Made by a program: the position numbers and the translations under genes. 64,000 bases of DNA from Candidatus Bathyarchaeia archaeon (lineage in GTDB: Archaea > Thermoproteota > Bathyarchaeia > 40CM-2-53-6 > DTGE01). The stretch spans positions 1-64,000 of the forward strand of contig JAWCKG010000001.1 of NCBI GenBank assembly GCA_038852285.1. The letters are read 5' to 3'. Below, piece after piece: positions 55,240-63,816 of the stretch (position 1 is the first letter of the stretch; every line of letters starts with the position of its first letter). The notes beneath the pieces were generated by a model that was not told where the DNA came from, searched no databases, and was given only the letters and a program-made list of their open reading frames with translations.

Positions 55240-55554
55240 TCATAATTTTAATTCCGCGCCCACCGCCAAGCTGATGCTTTTCTTCAACTCCTTCAGCCTC
55301 TGGCCCTTCACACCGGTGAAGTCGGGCAAAAAAGTGAAGATTGGGGTTGTTCTGCCCTCCCTGATCAGCCTAAACCGTGTTTCACGGGTACATTCAACAA
55401 ACCGCTCAGGAAGGATGACCAGGCCGTAACCCGCGCTTTCCAACTCCTTCACCAGTTTTAAAGCTTCATCGTCGCTTTCAGCCTCGAAACCCTCTGCCCC
55501 CACCATCATGAAGCCTGAGATGAAGAATCGGTCACCTACCGCGGCAACCTTCAA
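55240..55554 (-). CDS. atpF: A-type ATP synthase subunit F
   Basis: A 104-residue small alpha/beta protein with the Rossmann-like start (KVAAVGDRFFISGFMMVGAE) and a middle strand YGLVILPERFV typical of subunit F, which binds the tip of subunit D and regulates the motor. It is the first gene of the minus-strand operon, so the main promoter should lie in the about 200 bases up to the divergent cutA gene. The usual archaeal order starts H-I-K-E-C-F-A-B-D; here F has moved to the front. Confidence 0.85.
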   Translation of the reverse strand: MKVAAVGDRFFISGFMMVGAEGFEAESDDEALKLVKELESAGYGLVILPERFVECTRETRFRLIREGRTTPIFTFLPDFTGVKGQRLKELKKSISLAVGAELKL

Positions 55555-55752
55555 CCGACAGCCCTCTAAGTGAATTCAGCGAAAATCCATTTAAGAGTTT
55601 CGTGTCACACTCAGGGAGAAAGGCTTAATCCCCTAAACCTGAAAAGCTTTAACAGAAAACCCTTCAACTCGGTAAAGCCTACTTCTCACCTCTTCAATAG
55701 TGATGAAAAAGACCCGTAACAGTTTTAGGCATGCATTCCTTTAATCCAATGT

Positions 55753-56109
55753 ATGAGCTCAGAAACCCTTTCAAGACCGGAAGAGTTCTGCCTAGTTTTT
55801 GTGACCTGTGAAAATGTAGACCAAGCTTTGAAGGTGGCTGAGGCTTTAGTTGAGAAAAGACTCGCCGGATGCGTCAGCGTCCTAACCGATGTATTCAGCG
55901 TCTACCGGTGGAAGGGAAAGGTGGAAAAAGCCGAGGAGGTCCTTTTGATGATTAAGACGCGCACGCCCCTTTTCACCGAAGTAGAAAGGGAGGTGAAGAA
56001 GCTTCACTCCTACACAACCCCCGAGATCGTTGGATTCAGGTTTGACGAAGCATTTCAAAGATATATACGCTGGCTGAGAGAGGAGACAACATCAAAACCC
56101 AGCAAATGA
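55753..56109 (+). CDS. cutA: CutA1-type protein
   Basis: A 118-residue trimeric ferredoxin-like-fold protein of the CutA1 family. It shows FVTCENVDQALKVAEALVEKRLAGCV, RWKGKVEKAEEVLLMIKTR and YTTPEIVGFRFDEAFQRYIRWL, the usual order. CutA1 was first linked with copper and divalent-cation tolerance, but its true role is not settled. ATG 55753. It is divergent from the ATPase operon and stands alone. Confidence 0.92.
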   Translation: MSSETLSRPEEFCLVFVTCENVDQALKVAEALVEKRLAGCVSVLTDVFSVYRWKGKVEKAEEVLLMIKTRTPLFTEVEREVKKLHSYTTPEIVGFRFDEAFQRYIRWLREETTSKPSK

Positions 56110-56290
56110 GCCTCAGCCTCAACATGCGCACCATCCAAAATGCGGATCCGAGGGAAGCGGCCGAAAAAGGTTTTGAAGCCCGAGCGGTTTAGTTGCCTAA
56201 AACTTTTAAGCCTTAAAGAAGATACTCGTCTCTAACTTTCGTGGACTCCTTTAGAGGGCCGTTAAAGATCTTAACAGGTGAAGGCGAAGT

Positions 56291-57664
56291 TTGGGTGTGT
56301 TTAGGGCATATGACATCAGGGGGGTCTACGGGGAGGATCTAACCCCTAAGCTGGGCTTCGATATCGGGATGGCTTTCGCCCAACTGATAGGTGAGGGAAA
56401 GAGGATCTCGGTGGCAAGGGATGCGAGGCTCAGCGGGCCTATCATGGAGTCTATGTTTAAACTCGGAGTCCTCGCTTCAGGTTGCGACACCGTGGAGTTA
56501 GGTCTACAACCAACGCCCATCCTCTACTTCTCCGTCGCCCATCTTAAGCTGAATGGAGGATGCGTCACCACCGCCTCTCACAACCCACCCGAGTATAATG
56601 GGTTCAAACTATGCCGAAAGGGGGGTTTCTCCCTCACATATGAGTCTGGAATCGGGGAGATCGAGAAACTGGTCACTTCTAGAGGAACGAAGTATAAGCG
56701 ATGGAACAAGCTCGGTAAGGAGGAACAATGCGACATTCGACCCATATACGAAAATTATCTGAGGGAGAAAATTCAGCTGAAAAGGATTATGAGAGTCGTG
56801 GTGGACGCGGGCAATGGAACCTGTGGTTTCATGGGCGAGGTATTAAAGCGTTTGGGATGCAAAGTTGATGTTCTTTACGGTGAGCCAGACGGACGTTTCC
56901 CCCATCACGTCCCAAACCCCTTGAGAGAAGAAACTCTCACAGACTTGAAGAAAAGGGTAGTGGAGTTCGATGCCGACTTGGGAATCGCCTTCGACGGAGA
57001 CGGGGATCGAGTCGGCTTTATCGACGACAAGGGAAAAATGGTCAAAGCCGACCATGCCATGATGATCTTCGCCGAAGACCTGATCAAGCGAAGAGGTTTC
57101 TTGAAGTCGAAGATCCTGTTTGACGTCGCGACTTCAAGGGCGGTGGCCGAATACGTCCAACAAGTGGGGGGATCACCGAAGATGACTAGGGTTGGGCACT
57201 CATACGTCATGGAAGCCCTTTATGAAGAGGGCGCGGCGATGGCCGGTGAGATCAGCGGACACTATTATTTCGCTGACGATCACTATGGATTTGACGATGG
57301 CTTATATGCTGCGGCTCGAATGGTCGAAATCCTATCCCACAGCGAATCGAAGCTATCCGAGATTATCAAAGGGCTTCCAAGCTATTTTTCGACCCCTGAG
57401 GAGAGGCGTAAATGCCCAGACGAGAGGAAGTTTGAAGTCGTCGAAATATTAAAGAGAAAGCTGACCTCCATGGGTTATAGAATTATAGATCTCGACGGCG
57501 TTCGAGTCGAATTGGAAGACGCGTGGGCCTTAGTGAGGGCCTCGAACACAGAGCCAGCCGTTGTTCTTAGGTTCGAGGGAGAAACTCAGGAAGGATTGAG
57601 AAATGTGAAGAAACTGGTAGAGGAAGCTCTCTCCGCAGCGTATAAGGAGGCAAGCGCGAGCTGA
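56291..57664 (+). CDS. phosphomannomutase / phosphoglucomutase family
   Basis: A 457-residue alpha-D-phosphohexomutase. The four domains are evident from FRAYDIRGVYGEDLTP (substrate start), the phosphoserine loop TTASHNPPEYNGFK, the metal-binding loop FDGDGDRVGFID, the sugar-recognition loop GEISGHYYF, and a C-terminal phosphate-binding loop RASNTEPAV. It interconverts hexose 6- and 1-phosphates for nucleotide-sugar synthesis. The GEISGH loop favours glucose/mannose over glucosamine. Start at TTG 56291, nine bases behind AGGTGA; GTG 56297 is an alternative. Confidence 0.92.
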   Translation: MGVFRAYDIRGVYGEDLTPKLGFDIGMAFAQLIGEGKRISVARDARLSGPIMESMFKLGVLASGCDTVELGLQPTPILYFSVAHLKLNGGCVTTASHNPPEYNGFKLCRKGGFSLTYESGIGEIEKLVTSRGTKYKRWNKLGKEEQCDIRPIYENYLREKIQLKRIMRVVVDAGNGTCGFMGEVLKRLGCKVDVLYGEPDGRFPHHVPNPLREETLTDLKKRVVEFDADLGIAFDGDGDRVGFIDDKGKMVKADHAMMIFAEDLIKRRGFLKSKILFDVATSRAVAEYVQQVGGSPKMTRVGHSYVMEALYEEGAAMAGEISGHYYFADDHYGFDDGLYAAARMVEILSHSESKLSEIIKGLPSYFSTPEERRKCPDERKFEVVEILKRKLTSMGYRIIDLDGVRVELEDAWALVRASNTEPAVVLRFEGETQEGLRNVKKLVEEALSAAYKEASAS

Positions 57665-57767
57665 ATGAATAACCCCGTTTTCCATTAAGGGCCTATAAGA
57701 AGAATGATGGAATTTACGCCTTTCGCGTAGGGACAGACAATCCTGTGAGGGGGGGACTAGTTAGGAG

Positions 57768-58436
57768 GTGGAGAGAAGGCTGAAGCCCTTTAGATCAGCG
57801 GGCGTGGACTTGGCTGGATCAGAGTCGAGGGCGACCGGATACTGTATACTAGGGGCGGACTTGAACGTTGAAACCCAGGTGTTATTTAGGAACGAAGAAA
57901 TCATCCAACGTATTCAGCGAGACAGACCAGGCATCGTGTGTGTAGACGCTCCGCTGGCCCTTCCAAAGGGCAGATGCTGCTTGAGAGATGATTGTTCATG
58001 TCGGGGAAAAGGCCACTTGAGGGAATGCGATAAAGGCCTTCTCCAGATGGGGATAAAATTCTTTCCCCTAACACTTGGACCTATGAGGAAGCTGACCATG
58101 AGGGGTATGGAGTTGAAGGAGGCGCTGAAGAACCTTGGATTTGGAGTGATCGAATCTTATCCCGGAGCGGCTCAAGACCTGATGGGAATACCTCGGAAAA
58201 AAAGCCTTGAAGAACTGAAAAAAAGCTTAATTCGATACGGGTTGAAGGGAGGGATTACGGGAAACCTCACGGACCATGAGCTGGATGCGGTGACATGCGC
58301 TCTAGTAGGCCGAATGTACTTGGAGGGAAACTATCTCGCATTAGGAGATCCTGAGGAGGTGTTGATGATCCTCCCAAATCCAGCCTCAAGCACCTTGAGA
58401 ATGAAACTTCCAAGTCGAAAACCCTTTAGTAACTGA
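57768..58436 (+). CDS. DUF429 protein (RNase-H-like fold)
   Basis: A 222-residue DUF429 protein. It opens with AGVDLAGSESRATGYCIL, the first acidic strand of an RNase H-like nuclease fold, has VCVDAPLALP with the second acid, a Cys-rich loop (CCLRDDCSCRGKGHLRECD, four or more cysteines), and ends with DHELDAVTCALVGR, whose acids match the third strand/helix of the active site. Predicted to be a nuclease or a nucleotide-sugar-related hydrolase; no biochemical role is established. GTG start at 57768. Isolated on the plus strand. Confidence 0.82.
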   Translation: MERRLKPFRSAGVDLAGSESRATGYCILGADLNVETQVLFRNEEIIQRIQRDRPGIVCVDAPLALPKGRCCLRDDCSCRGKGHLRECDKGLLQMGIKFFPLTLGPMRKLTMRGMELKEALKNLGFGVIESYPGAAQDLMGIPRKKSLEELKKSLIRYGLKGGITGNLTDHELDAVTCALVGRMYLEGNYLALGDPEEVLMILPNPASSTLRMKLPSRKPFSN

Positions 58437-58687
58437 CCCTGGAAAGGCCGAGCAATTAACCGTATATTACGTCTCACTCTATTCGATGAAGCATCCATGG
58501 GAGGCATGTTGAACTGGCTTCTGAGCTAAGGTTTTAGTAATTATCGCGGTGTCACTGTTTCTCGCCGTATCCTAGGGTTTGAAAAGAACTCGGTAAACAG
58601 GGGAAGATCGTCGTTGAATAGTGGAAGGTTAAATGCTAAAAATTAAATAGGGTTACGTGGAAAGTAGATTAGAATTGGTTTCAGATC

Positions 58688-58963
58688 ATGTTTAAAAGAT
58701 GCCCCGGCGTTAGGGAACTGGTGGAGCCCAGCATTGTGATTCGAACCTGTCCCCTGTGCGGCGGGGAGGTTGAGTTTTTCAGCGATGAAACGTTGGCCGA
58801 GTGTCCCAGCTGTGGAAAACCCCTGCATCGAGAGGCCACATCAGCCTGTGTCACCTGGTGTCAATACGCGGAAGCATGCATCGAAGACCTGGAAAACAGA
58901 GGCCTGATCACCCATAACAGGGCTGAAGAGTTGAGGAGAAAAATCAACAGAGCAAAAACGTAA
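58688..58963 (+). CDS. Cys-rich zinc-binding protein, paralogue B
   Basis: A 91-residue protein with CPGVRELVEPSIVI, a zinc ribbon (CPLCGGEVEFF, then CPSCGKPL) and the second cluster SACVTWCQYAEACIEDLENRG. It aligns along its whole length with the gene product at 31104-31397: same cysteines, same WCQYA core, same ending. The two copies in one 64-kb window suggest that the family has an important role in this lineage. Neighbours give little; a DUF429 gene precedes it. Function unknown. Confidence 0.72.
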   Translation: MFKRCPGVRELVEPSIVIRTCPLCGGEVEFFSDETLAECPSCGKPLHREATSACVTWCQYAEACIEDLENRGLITHNRAEELRRKINRAKT

Positions 58964-59324
58964 ACGAAACTCCGTTTCAACAATACGTGAATCAATGGCC
59001 ATCCTCGAGGAGAACCCTTAAAACCGGCAAATTAACCATTAATGCCCTACTTCATCAACAAAGAACTTTGCTGTGCGTGTTGCTCATTCCATTTTATACG
59101 CAAACAGCAACTCGCGTAATCTTTCGATCATAGTTATTCTTTAAGGAAATTTATTCTTTAAGGAAATGAATGAAGTTGATTCGTACGATAATCGCGTGAT
59201 AACTTTTTCAATTTTCATCTCCATGGAGAAGGCAGGTTTATTTAAGGGTTTGTCTCCGGTTAAAGCGTCTTGGAGCATGGGTTTCCAGGGGGTTTAGTTT
59301 AGCTGGTTTGAGGAGGTGTAGGCG
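58964..59324. other. intergenic stretch with a 17-base tandem repeat
   Basis: No gene is seen in these 361 bases. A perfect tandem pair lies at 59134-59167 (separate entry). The region probably contains the promoter for the gene at 59325. Confidence 0.4.
59134..59167. repeat. two exact 17-base tandem copies
   Basis: TTATTCTTTAAGGAAAT is repeated directly at 59134-59150 and 59151-59167. The unit contains TTTAAGG and is AT-rich; it could be a duplicated operator or a slippage product. It lies about 160 bases before the next gene start. Confidence 0.8.
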
Positions 59325-59852
59325 GTGAGGTTGATGGTGGACGTTCCCGACGACGATTACAGGTATCTTGAGTTTTTGAAGAAGCGGCGGCAAATCGCGT
59401 GCGTGGAGGACGCTGTAAGGACCGCTTTGTTCTTTTATAAGAGGCTGAACCTTCATGAATGGGTTCCAGGCTGCTATTCCATCGGCGCCCGAAGGGTGAT
59501 GCTGGTTCCCATGATCGCCATGCTGGATTTAATGCATACGCTGTCGGTGGATGATGTTTACTTAGCTGGGAGGATGACGGCGTTTAAGTGGAGGACCTTG
59601 GAGCCCATGTTGGCGGGTGTTGACTTCAAAAATCCTGAGAACTGGGATATCGTCCTCAACGATTTGGAGTTAATGGGTTGGGGGAGCTTCAAGCGGGTGG
59701 GAAGGGAGGTTAGGATTGAAGGCTGCCCTCTCCCCGTCAGCTACATTAAAGGCTACTTGGAAACATTGTTTAAAACAAGGTTTAAGGAGCATAGGGTGAA
59801 GGTTAAGGGCTTAACGGTGTTGATGGCTGTTGGAGAGGGGGTGGAGGTTTAG
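59325..59852 (+). CDS. protein of unknown function, possible V4R-like C-terminus
   Basis: A 175-residue soluble protein. The N-terminal 50 residues (VDVPDDDYRYLEFLKKRRQ, then VEDAVRTALFFYKRL) resemble a ribbon-helix-helix or antitoxin-like start. The C-terminal 60 residues (WGSFKRVGREVRIEGCPLP, then YIKGYLETLFKTRF) have the strand-helix order of 4-vinyl-reductase-type (V4R) ligand domains. No catalytic motif is clear. It begins with GTG 59325. It is convergent with an Lrp-type regulator. Domain hints are weak. Confidence 0.55.
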   Translation: MRLMVDVPDDDYRYLEFLKKRRQIACVEDAVRTALFFYKRLNLHEWVPGCYSIGARRVMLVPMIAMLDLMHTLSVDDVYLAGRMTAFKWRTLEPMLAGVDFKNPENWDIVLNDLELMGWGSFKRVGREVRIEGCPLPVSYIKGYLETLFKTRFKEHRVKVKGLTVLMAVGEGVEV

Positions 59853-59893
59853 CCAGCCCGGATTGAGGTTTCCCAGCCCATGATCCATGGTGT

Positions 59894-60343
59894 TTAAAGC
59901 CCAGTCCAGGGGCATCTTTTGAATGGGCCAATGACGATGGTGACGATGGTTCCTAGGATGCCCTCGAGTTTAAGCTCCGTTTCCAAGAAGGCGTTTAAAT
60001 CCTCCATTTTCTCGAAGATCACTTCCAAGATGATGTCTGTGTCGCCGCTGGTTCGGTATAGGACCTGTACATCGGGGTGTTTGGCGAGGTGGTCCACAAT
60101 CTCCCTTAAACGTGCGGGTTGAACCCTTAATCCAACGAAGGCCTTGATGGCCCTGCCGAGCTTATGGTAGTCTAAGGATACGGTGAAATGCTGGATGATG
60201 CCGGCTTCGATGAGCTTATCAATCCTCTTCCTCACCGTCGCCTGGTTTGCCCCCACTTCCTTCGCCAGCCTGGTAATGGGCTTCCTAGCGTCGGCTTGCA
60301 GGGCCCTGACGATTTTGAGGTCTAAGACGTCTAAGCTGTTCAC
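59894..60343 (-). CDS. Lrp/AsnC-family transcriptional regulator
   Basis: A 149-residue regulator. Residues 4-55 are a helix-turn-helix (RLAKEVGANQATVRKRIDKLI) and 65-140 the RAM effector domain with YRTSGDTDIILEV, the small-molecule site loop (G-D-x-D-I/L). Feast/famine proteins of this type sense amino acids or other metabolites and form octamers. Upstream, 236 bases separate it from the divergent small gene at 60580 that precedes mer, so it may control the mer region (inference). Confidence 0.9.
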   Translation of the reverse strand: MNSLDVLDLKIVRALQADARKPITRLAKEVGANQATVRKRIDKLIEAGIIQHFTVSLDYHKLGRAIKAFVGLRVQPARLREIVDHLAKHPDVQVLYRTSGDTDIILEVIFEKMEDLNAFLETELKLEGILGTIVTIVIGPFKRCPWTGL

Positions 60344-60579
60344 GCCTTACACCGCCTTATAAGCCGGGGCGATGAACGCTCGCTTGAACTTCCATCCATA
60401 GACTAATTCATCCATTTTCAATTAACAACATTCACTATTTAAACGTTAATATTTTAACTAAAAATGATCATTATTCAAACATAGGATTCCAACATCACCA
60501 CTACAACATCGCCTTTTTATCGAATTGATCATGAAAAAATTTATAGCCTCCAACATCAACTTAATATAAGGGAAAAATC

Positions 60580-60864
60580 TTGAGTTTAAGTGAAGTGATA
60601 TCAAAGGTTCCAGTCGTTTTAAGGGCCACCCTCGCCGACAAGCTCATCGACCTCATCCTCAACTCACCCAGAGGCGATCAACTGCCCAGCGACCTAGCTA
60701 AAACCATTCTCTTCTACTGGCAAAGGGATCAACTGCCCACTGAAACCGGGCTTCAACGCCTCCTAGAAGCCTCCATGATCGTTTCACCCAGTGATACCTT
60801 AAAGCTTTTCGAAGACCTCGGCCTCAGCGAAGCCATACCCCTCCTCGCCCAACTGAAAGCCTAA
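60580..60864 (+). CDS. small helical protein upstream of mer
   Basis: A 94-residue, helix-rich protein of unknown family starting at TTG 60580; a TATA-like TTAATATAAGG lies 20-30 bases before it. It contains two similar segments, GDQLPSDLAKTIL and RDQLPTETGLQRLL, suggesting an internal duplication. It ends 54 bases before the likely mer start, on the same strand, so it probably leads the mer operon. A role linked to methylene-H4MPT reductase or to its regulation is inferred from position only. Confidence 0.6.
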   Translation: MSLSEVISKVPVVLRATLADKLIDLILNSPRGDQLPSDLAKTILFYWQRDQLPTETGLQRLLEASMIVSPSDTLKLFEDLGLSEAIPLLAQLKA

Positions 60865-60918
60865 AACAAACGTGAGAGCCAGCCACCCCATCCAAAGCCC
60901 ACATGGAGGGAATTCGCC

Positions 60919-61911
60919 ATCGTAGAGTTCGGAGTAGAATTTGTGCCCCGAGACCTATATTGGAAAACCACTTACTACGCCGTCCAGGCTGAGAAAAGAG
61001 GGTTCAAAAACATCTGGATCACAGACCACTTCAACAACCGAAACCTATACGTATCCCTCACCGTCATCGCAACCTACACCAATCACATCAAGCTCGGGCC
61101 TGGGGTTACAAACCCATACCTCCACCACCCCGCGACGACGGCTCAAGGCGTCGCCTCCCTCAACGAAATCGCGCCGGGAAGGGTTGTCTGCGGCATCGGC
61201 GTAGGTGACAGAACTACCCTTGAAATGCTGGGGTTCGAGCTGAAAGAACCCCTCCGAGCTATCAGGGAGTCCGTAGAGCTCGTCCGGAAAATGCTATCCG
61301 GTGAAACGGTTCAATACCAGGGAGCCAGGTTTAACGTAAAGGGAGGCAGGTTCAACTTCAAGGTTAAGGATCGAATACCTATATACATTGGCGCCCAAGG
61401 ACCTAAAATGCTCCAGCTAGCCTCCAAAATAGGGGACGGAGTCCTGATCAACGCCTCCCACCCCCTAGACGTCGAGGAAGCGATAAAACATATACGCCTC
61501 GGAGTAAAGGAGTCTGGAAAAGACTTGGAAAGCCTAGACATCGCCGCCTACACCTCAATTTCCATCGACCGGGACAAGAAAAAAGCGGAGAAAGCCGTGA
61601 AACCCGTCGTCGCCTACATCGTCGCTGGAAGCCCCCGACTCATCCTCGAGAGGCACAGCATCCCAGCCCAGCTAGCTGAGGAGATTCGAAACGACATCAT
61701 GAAAGGCAAATGGGGAGAAGCCTTCGCCAAGGTAAACCCTGAAATGGTCGAAGCCTTCTCCATATGCGGAACCCCTGAAACCTGCGTCGAGAAAATCCAA
61801 GCACTCACCAAACTAGGTGTCACCCAAGTGGTCGCTGGATCACCGCTGGGTTTGAACGTCAGAGAATCCATAGACCTCCTAGGATCCAAAGTGCTCCCCG
61901 CCTTCATGTAA
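60919..61911 (+). CDS. mer: F420-dependent methylene-H4MPT reductase, probable ATC start
   Basis: A 330-residue LLM-class F420 enzyme that reduces methylene- to methyl-tetrahydromethanopterin. Landmarks are FGVEFVPRDLY at the start, ITDHFNNRN, LGPGVTNPYLHHPATTAQ and GRVVCGIGVGDR. The first ATG/GTG/TTG in frame is GTG 60943, in the middle of the first conserved strand (after FGVEF). The frame upstream, back to a stop at 60862, holds no ordinary start. GGAGGG at 60905-60910 is eight bases before ATC 60919, which gives I-V-E-F-G-V-E-F-V-P, matching Mer N-termini. I therefore set the start there, as a non-standard initiation codon or a sequence error. Confidence 0.85.
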   Translation: MVEFGVEFVPRDLYWKTTYYAVQAEKRGFKNIWITDHFNNRNLYVSLTVIATYTNHIKLGPGVTNPYLHHPATTAQGVASLNEIAPGRVVCGIGVGDRTTLEMLGFELKEPLRAIRESVELVRKMLSGETVQYQGARFNVKGGRFNFKVKDRIPIYIGAQGPKMLQLASKIGDGVLINASHPLDVEEAIKHIRLGVKESGKDLESLDIAAYTSISIDRDKKKAEKAVKPVVAYIVAGSPRLILERHSIPAQLAEEIRNDIMKGKWGEAFAKVNPEMVEAFSICGTPETCVEKIQALTKLGVTQVVAGSPLGLNVRESIDLLGSKVLPAFM

Positions 61912-61933
61912 CCTGTAGGAGACGTAGCCATCC

Positions 61934-62176
61934 ATGATCACCGCCTTCATTCTCGTAAAGGTGAAGCCTGGCATGGATAGAAACATAGCCGTAAAGCTCA
62001 GGGAGCTGCCTCAAGTCCAATTCGCCACCACGATCTACGGGGAATACGACCTCCTCGCCGAGGTGAAGGTAAACTCCCTACCGGAATTGGACAGCTTCGT
62101 CTTTGACCATTTCCGCAGAATTCCCGGCGTTGAAAGCACTAAGACGTTGATCGCCTCCCAGATCCTCAAGGAGTAG
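61934..62176 (+). CDS. stand-alone RAM domain (Lrp/AsnC effector domain)
   Basis: An 80-residue protein that is just the ligand-binding RAM domain of Lrp/AsnC regulators (FILVKVKPGMDRNIAVKL, then TTIYGEYDLLAEVKVNSL). There is no DNA-binding part. Such SARD-like proteins sense small ligands and may co-assemble with full-length Lrp proteins such as the one encoded at 59894-60343. It follows mer by 22 bases on the same strand and so probably shares its transcript. The ATG at 61934 is certain. Confidence 0.85.
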   Translation: MITAFILVKVKPGMDRNIAVKLRELPQVQFATTIYGEYDLLAEVKVNSLPELDSFVFDHFRRIPGVESTKTLIASQILKE

Positions 62177-62216
62177 CAGGCCCTGCGGACTCAAAGAGAA
62201 ACAACACTCCTCGGCG

Positions 62217-63125
62217 TTATCCTGCTCTCTCGATGATCCTTGGCACTATGTGCTCGAAGCCGATGGCCATCAAGTGGAGGCCCTTAGCCCGAGTTGTCTT
62301 CTTCAACTCTCTGGCTAGGTCGCCGAAGATCTCCACATTCTCCTCTAAAACCGCCGCCTTCCCACCCCTCTTATCAGCCAATCTAATCCGCTCCTGAACC
62401 TCCTCGGGTACAGCGATGCCGGGGACAAACTTCACCATCCAATCCAGCATCCCCACTGACCTGAAAGGCGCCAACCCGATGAGGACCGGTGTGTTCAAGT
62501 AGTCGACCGCCTCCATGAACCTTTTCGCCCGCTCGACATCGTAAACCGCTTGGGTTTGAATGAAGTCAACGCCCAGCTTCACCTTCCTTTCAAGCTTCAA
62601 GATCTCAGGCTCAAGAGGATCCGCGTTGATGTTCGCCGCGATTCCAACGTTGAATTTAGGCGGCTCCTCGACCCTGTTCCCGTTCAAGTCCACCCCCTCA
62701 TCCACGATTTTACTCAGCATGTACACGAAGGTTGTAGAGTCAAGGTCGTATACAGGCTTCGCCTGAGGCGTATCCCCAACAGTTGTGTGGTCCCCGCTTA
62801 AAGCTAGGATGTTCTTGATACCTAAAGCTCCCGCCGCCAATATGTCGGAGAGGAGGGCGATGCGGTTTCTATCCCTCACAGTCATCTGGTAGACAGCCTC
62901 GACTCCAACATCCCTTTGAATCACGTAGGATGGAATCAAAGCGTTCATGTACGCGAATGCGGTGGGGTTGTCAGTGACGTTGACAGCGACTACATGTCCT
63001 TTCAGCGTCTGAGCGCCCTCCAACACCTCCTTGAGGCTGGTTGTCTTCACGGGTTCCAATTCCCCCGTGTAAACGAACTTGCCAGCTGAGATCTCCTTCA
63101 TCAACTCGCTGTAGGCTTGCCTCAT
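62217..63125 (-). CDS. metF: methylenetetrahydrofolate reductase, MetF type
   Basis: A 302-residue TIM-barrel flavoprotein. Family landmarks: FVYTGELEPVKTTSLKEV (catalytic Glu), NVTDNPTAFAYMN, LALSGDHTTVGDT and the barrel end VPEEVQERIRLADK with a late FEHIVPRI. It reduces methylene- to methyl-tetrahydrofolate or a related pterin with electrons from a partner. The gene begins three bases after metV stops, so MetF and MetV form a complex. It is convergent with the RAM-domain gene after mer, so two different methylene reductases lie side by side. Confidence 0.93.
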   Translation of the reverse strand: MRQAYSELMKEISAGKFVYTGELEPVKTTSLKEVLEGAQTLKGHVVAVNVTDNPTAFAYMNALIPSYVIQRDVGVEAVYQMTVRDRNRIALLSDILAAGALGIKNILALSGDHTTVGDTPQAKPVYDLDSTTFVYMLSKIVDEGVDLNGNRVEEPPKFNVGIAANINADPLEPEILKLERKVKLGVDFIQTQAVYDVERAKRFMEAVDYLNTPVLIGLAPFRSVGMLDWMVKFVPGIAVPEEVQERIRLADKRGGKAAVLEENVEIFGDLARELKKTTRAKGLHLMAIGFEHIVPRIIERAG

Positions 63126-63128
63126 GTC

Positions 63129-63797
63129 CTACCCTCCTGAAGCCGAGAACTCCCTGGGATGCTGCATCTCCCTGAAGTCCTTCGGAGCCCTGAAAACCGT
63201 GAACAGATCCAGCCTTTCCCTATCCTTCAATCGGTTATATATCAGAACCCAAGCGCAATCCTTTTTCCATCCACCCACCTCGCATTTCCCCTTCGACTGT
63301 CCTCCGCATGGGCCGTTGAGCAGGGATTTCGCGCACCTCGCCACCGGGCATATTCCACCGGTTTCGTAGAGCAGGCAGCTTCCACACGCCTTGCAAAGCT
63401 CATGGAACATACCGCTCTCCCTATCCTCCACGCCGATGAACATAGTGTCGTGGCCTGGGATGATTAGGGTATTCGGGTACATGTCCGCTAGAACTTGAAC
63501 CCCCACCCCGCAGCCTAGAGAGAGGATGGCGTCGACGTTGTGGATGACCGGGTTGACGACGGAGGCGCAGAAGGATGACTCACACTGCCGTTCCACTACA
63601 TCGGTAAGGATGTTGACCTTCCTCCCTTTTTTCACTTCCTCAGCCATCTCGATAGCCGTTTTCATTAACTCCACCTGTTTTCTCCCACCCTCCTGGTAGA
63701 CGCCGGCGCATCCATCACAACCCAGAATCAACAGGTTTTTACACTCACCTATCATGGCTAAAATCTGGTCCATCGGCTTTTTCCTAACCACTATCAA
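63129..63797 (-). CDS. metV: MetV, zinc/Fe-S partner of MetF
   Basis: A 222-residue MTHFR-C family protein. Cysteine clusters LGCDGCAGV, ERQCESSFC and CKACGSCLLYETGGICPVARC, then LLNGPCGGQSKGKCE, bind zinc and iron-sulfur clusters that connect MetF to electron donors. The start is TTG 63797 behind TAGGAGG, 19 bases after the hydrogenase large-subunit stop. The order hydrogenase, metV, metF on one strand predicts H2-linked reduction of the methylene group. Confidence 0.92.
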   Translation of the reverse strand: MIVVRKKPMDQILAMIGECKNLLILGCDGCAGVYQEGGRKQVELMKTAIEMAEEVKKGRKVNILTDVVERQCESSFCASVVNPVIHNVDAILSLGCGVGVQVLADMYPNTLIIPGHDTMFIGVEDRESGMFHELCKACGSCLLYETGGICPVARCAKSLLNGPCGGQSKGKCEVGGWKKDCAWVLIYNRLKDRERLDLFTVFRAPKDFREMQHPREFSASGG

Positions 63798-63816
63798 CCC
63801 TACACAACCTCCTAAC

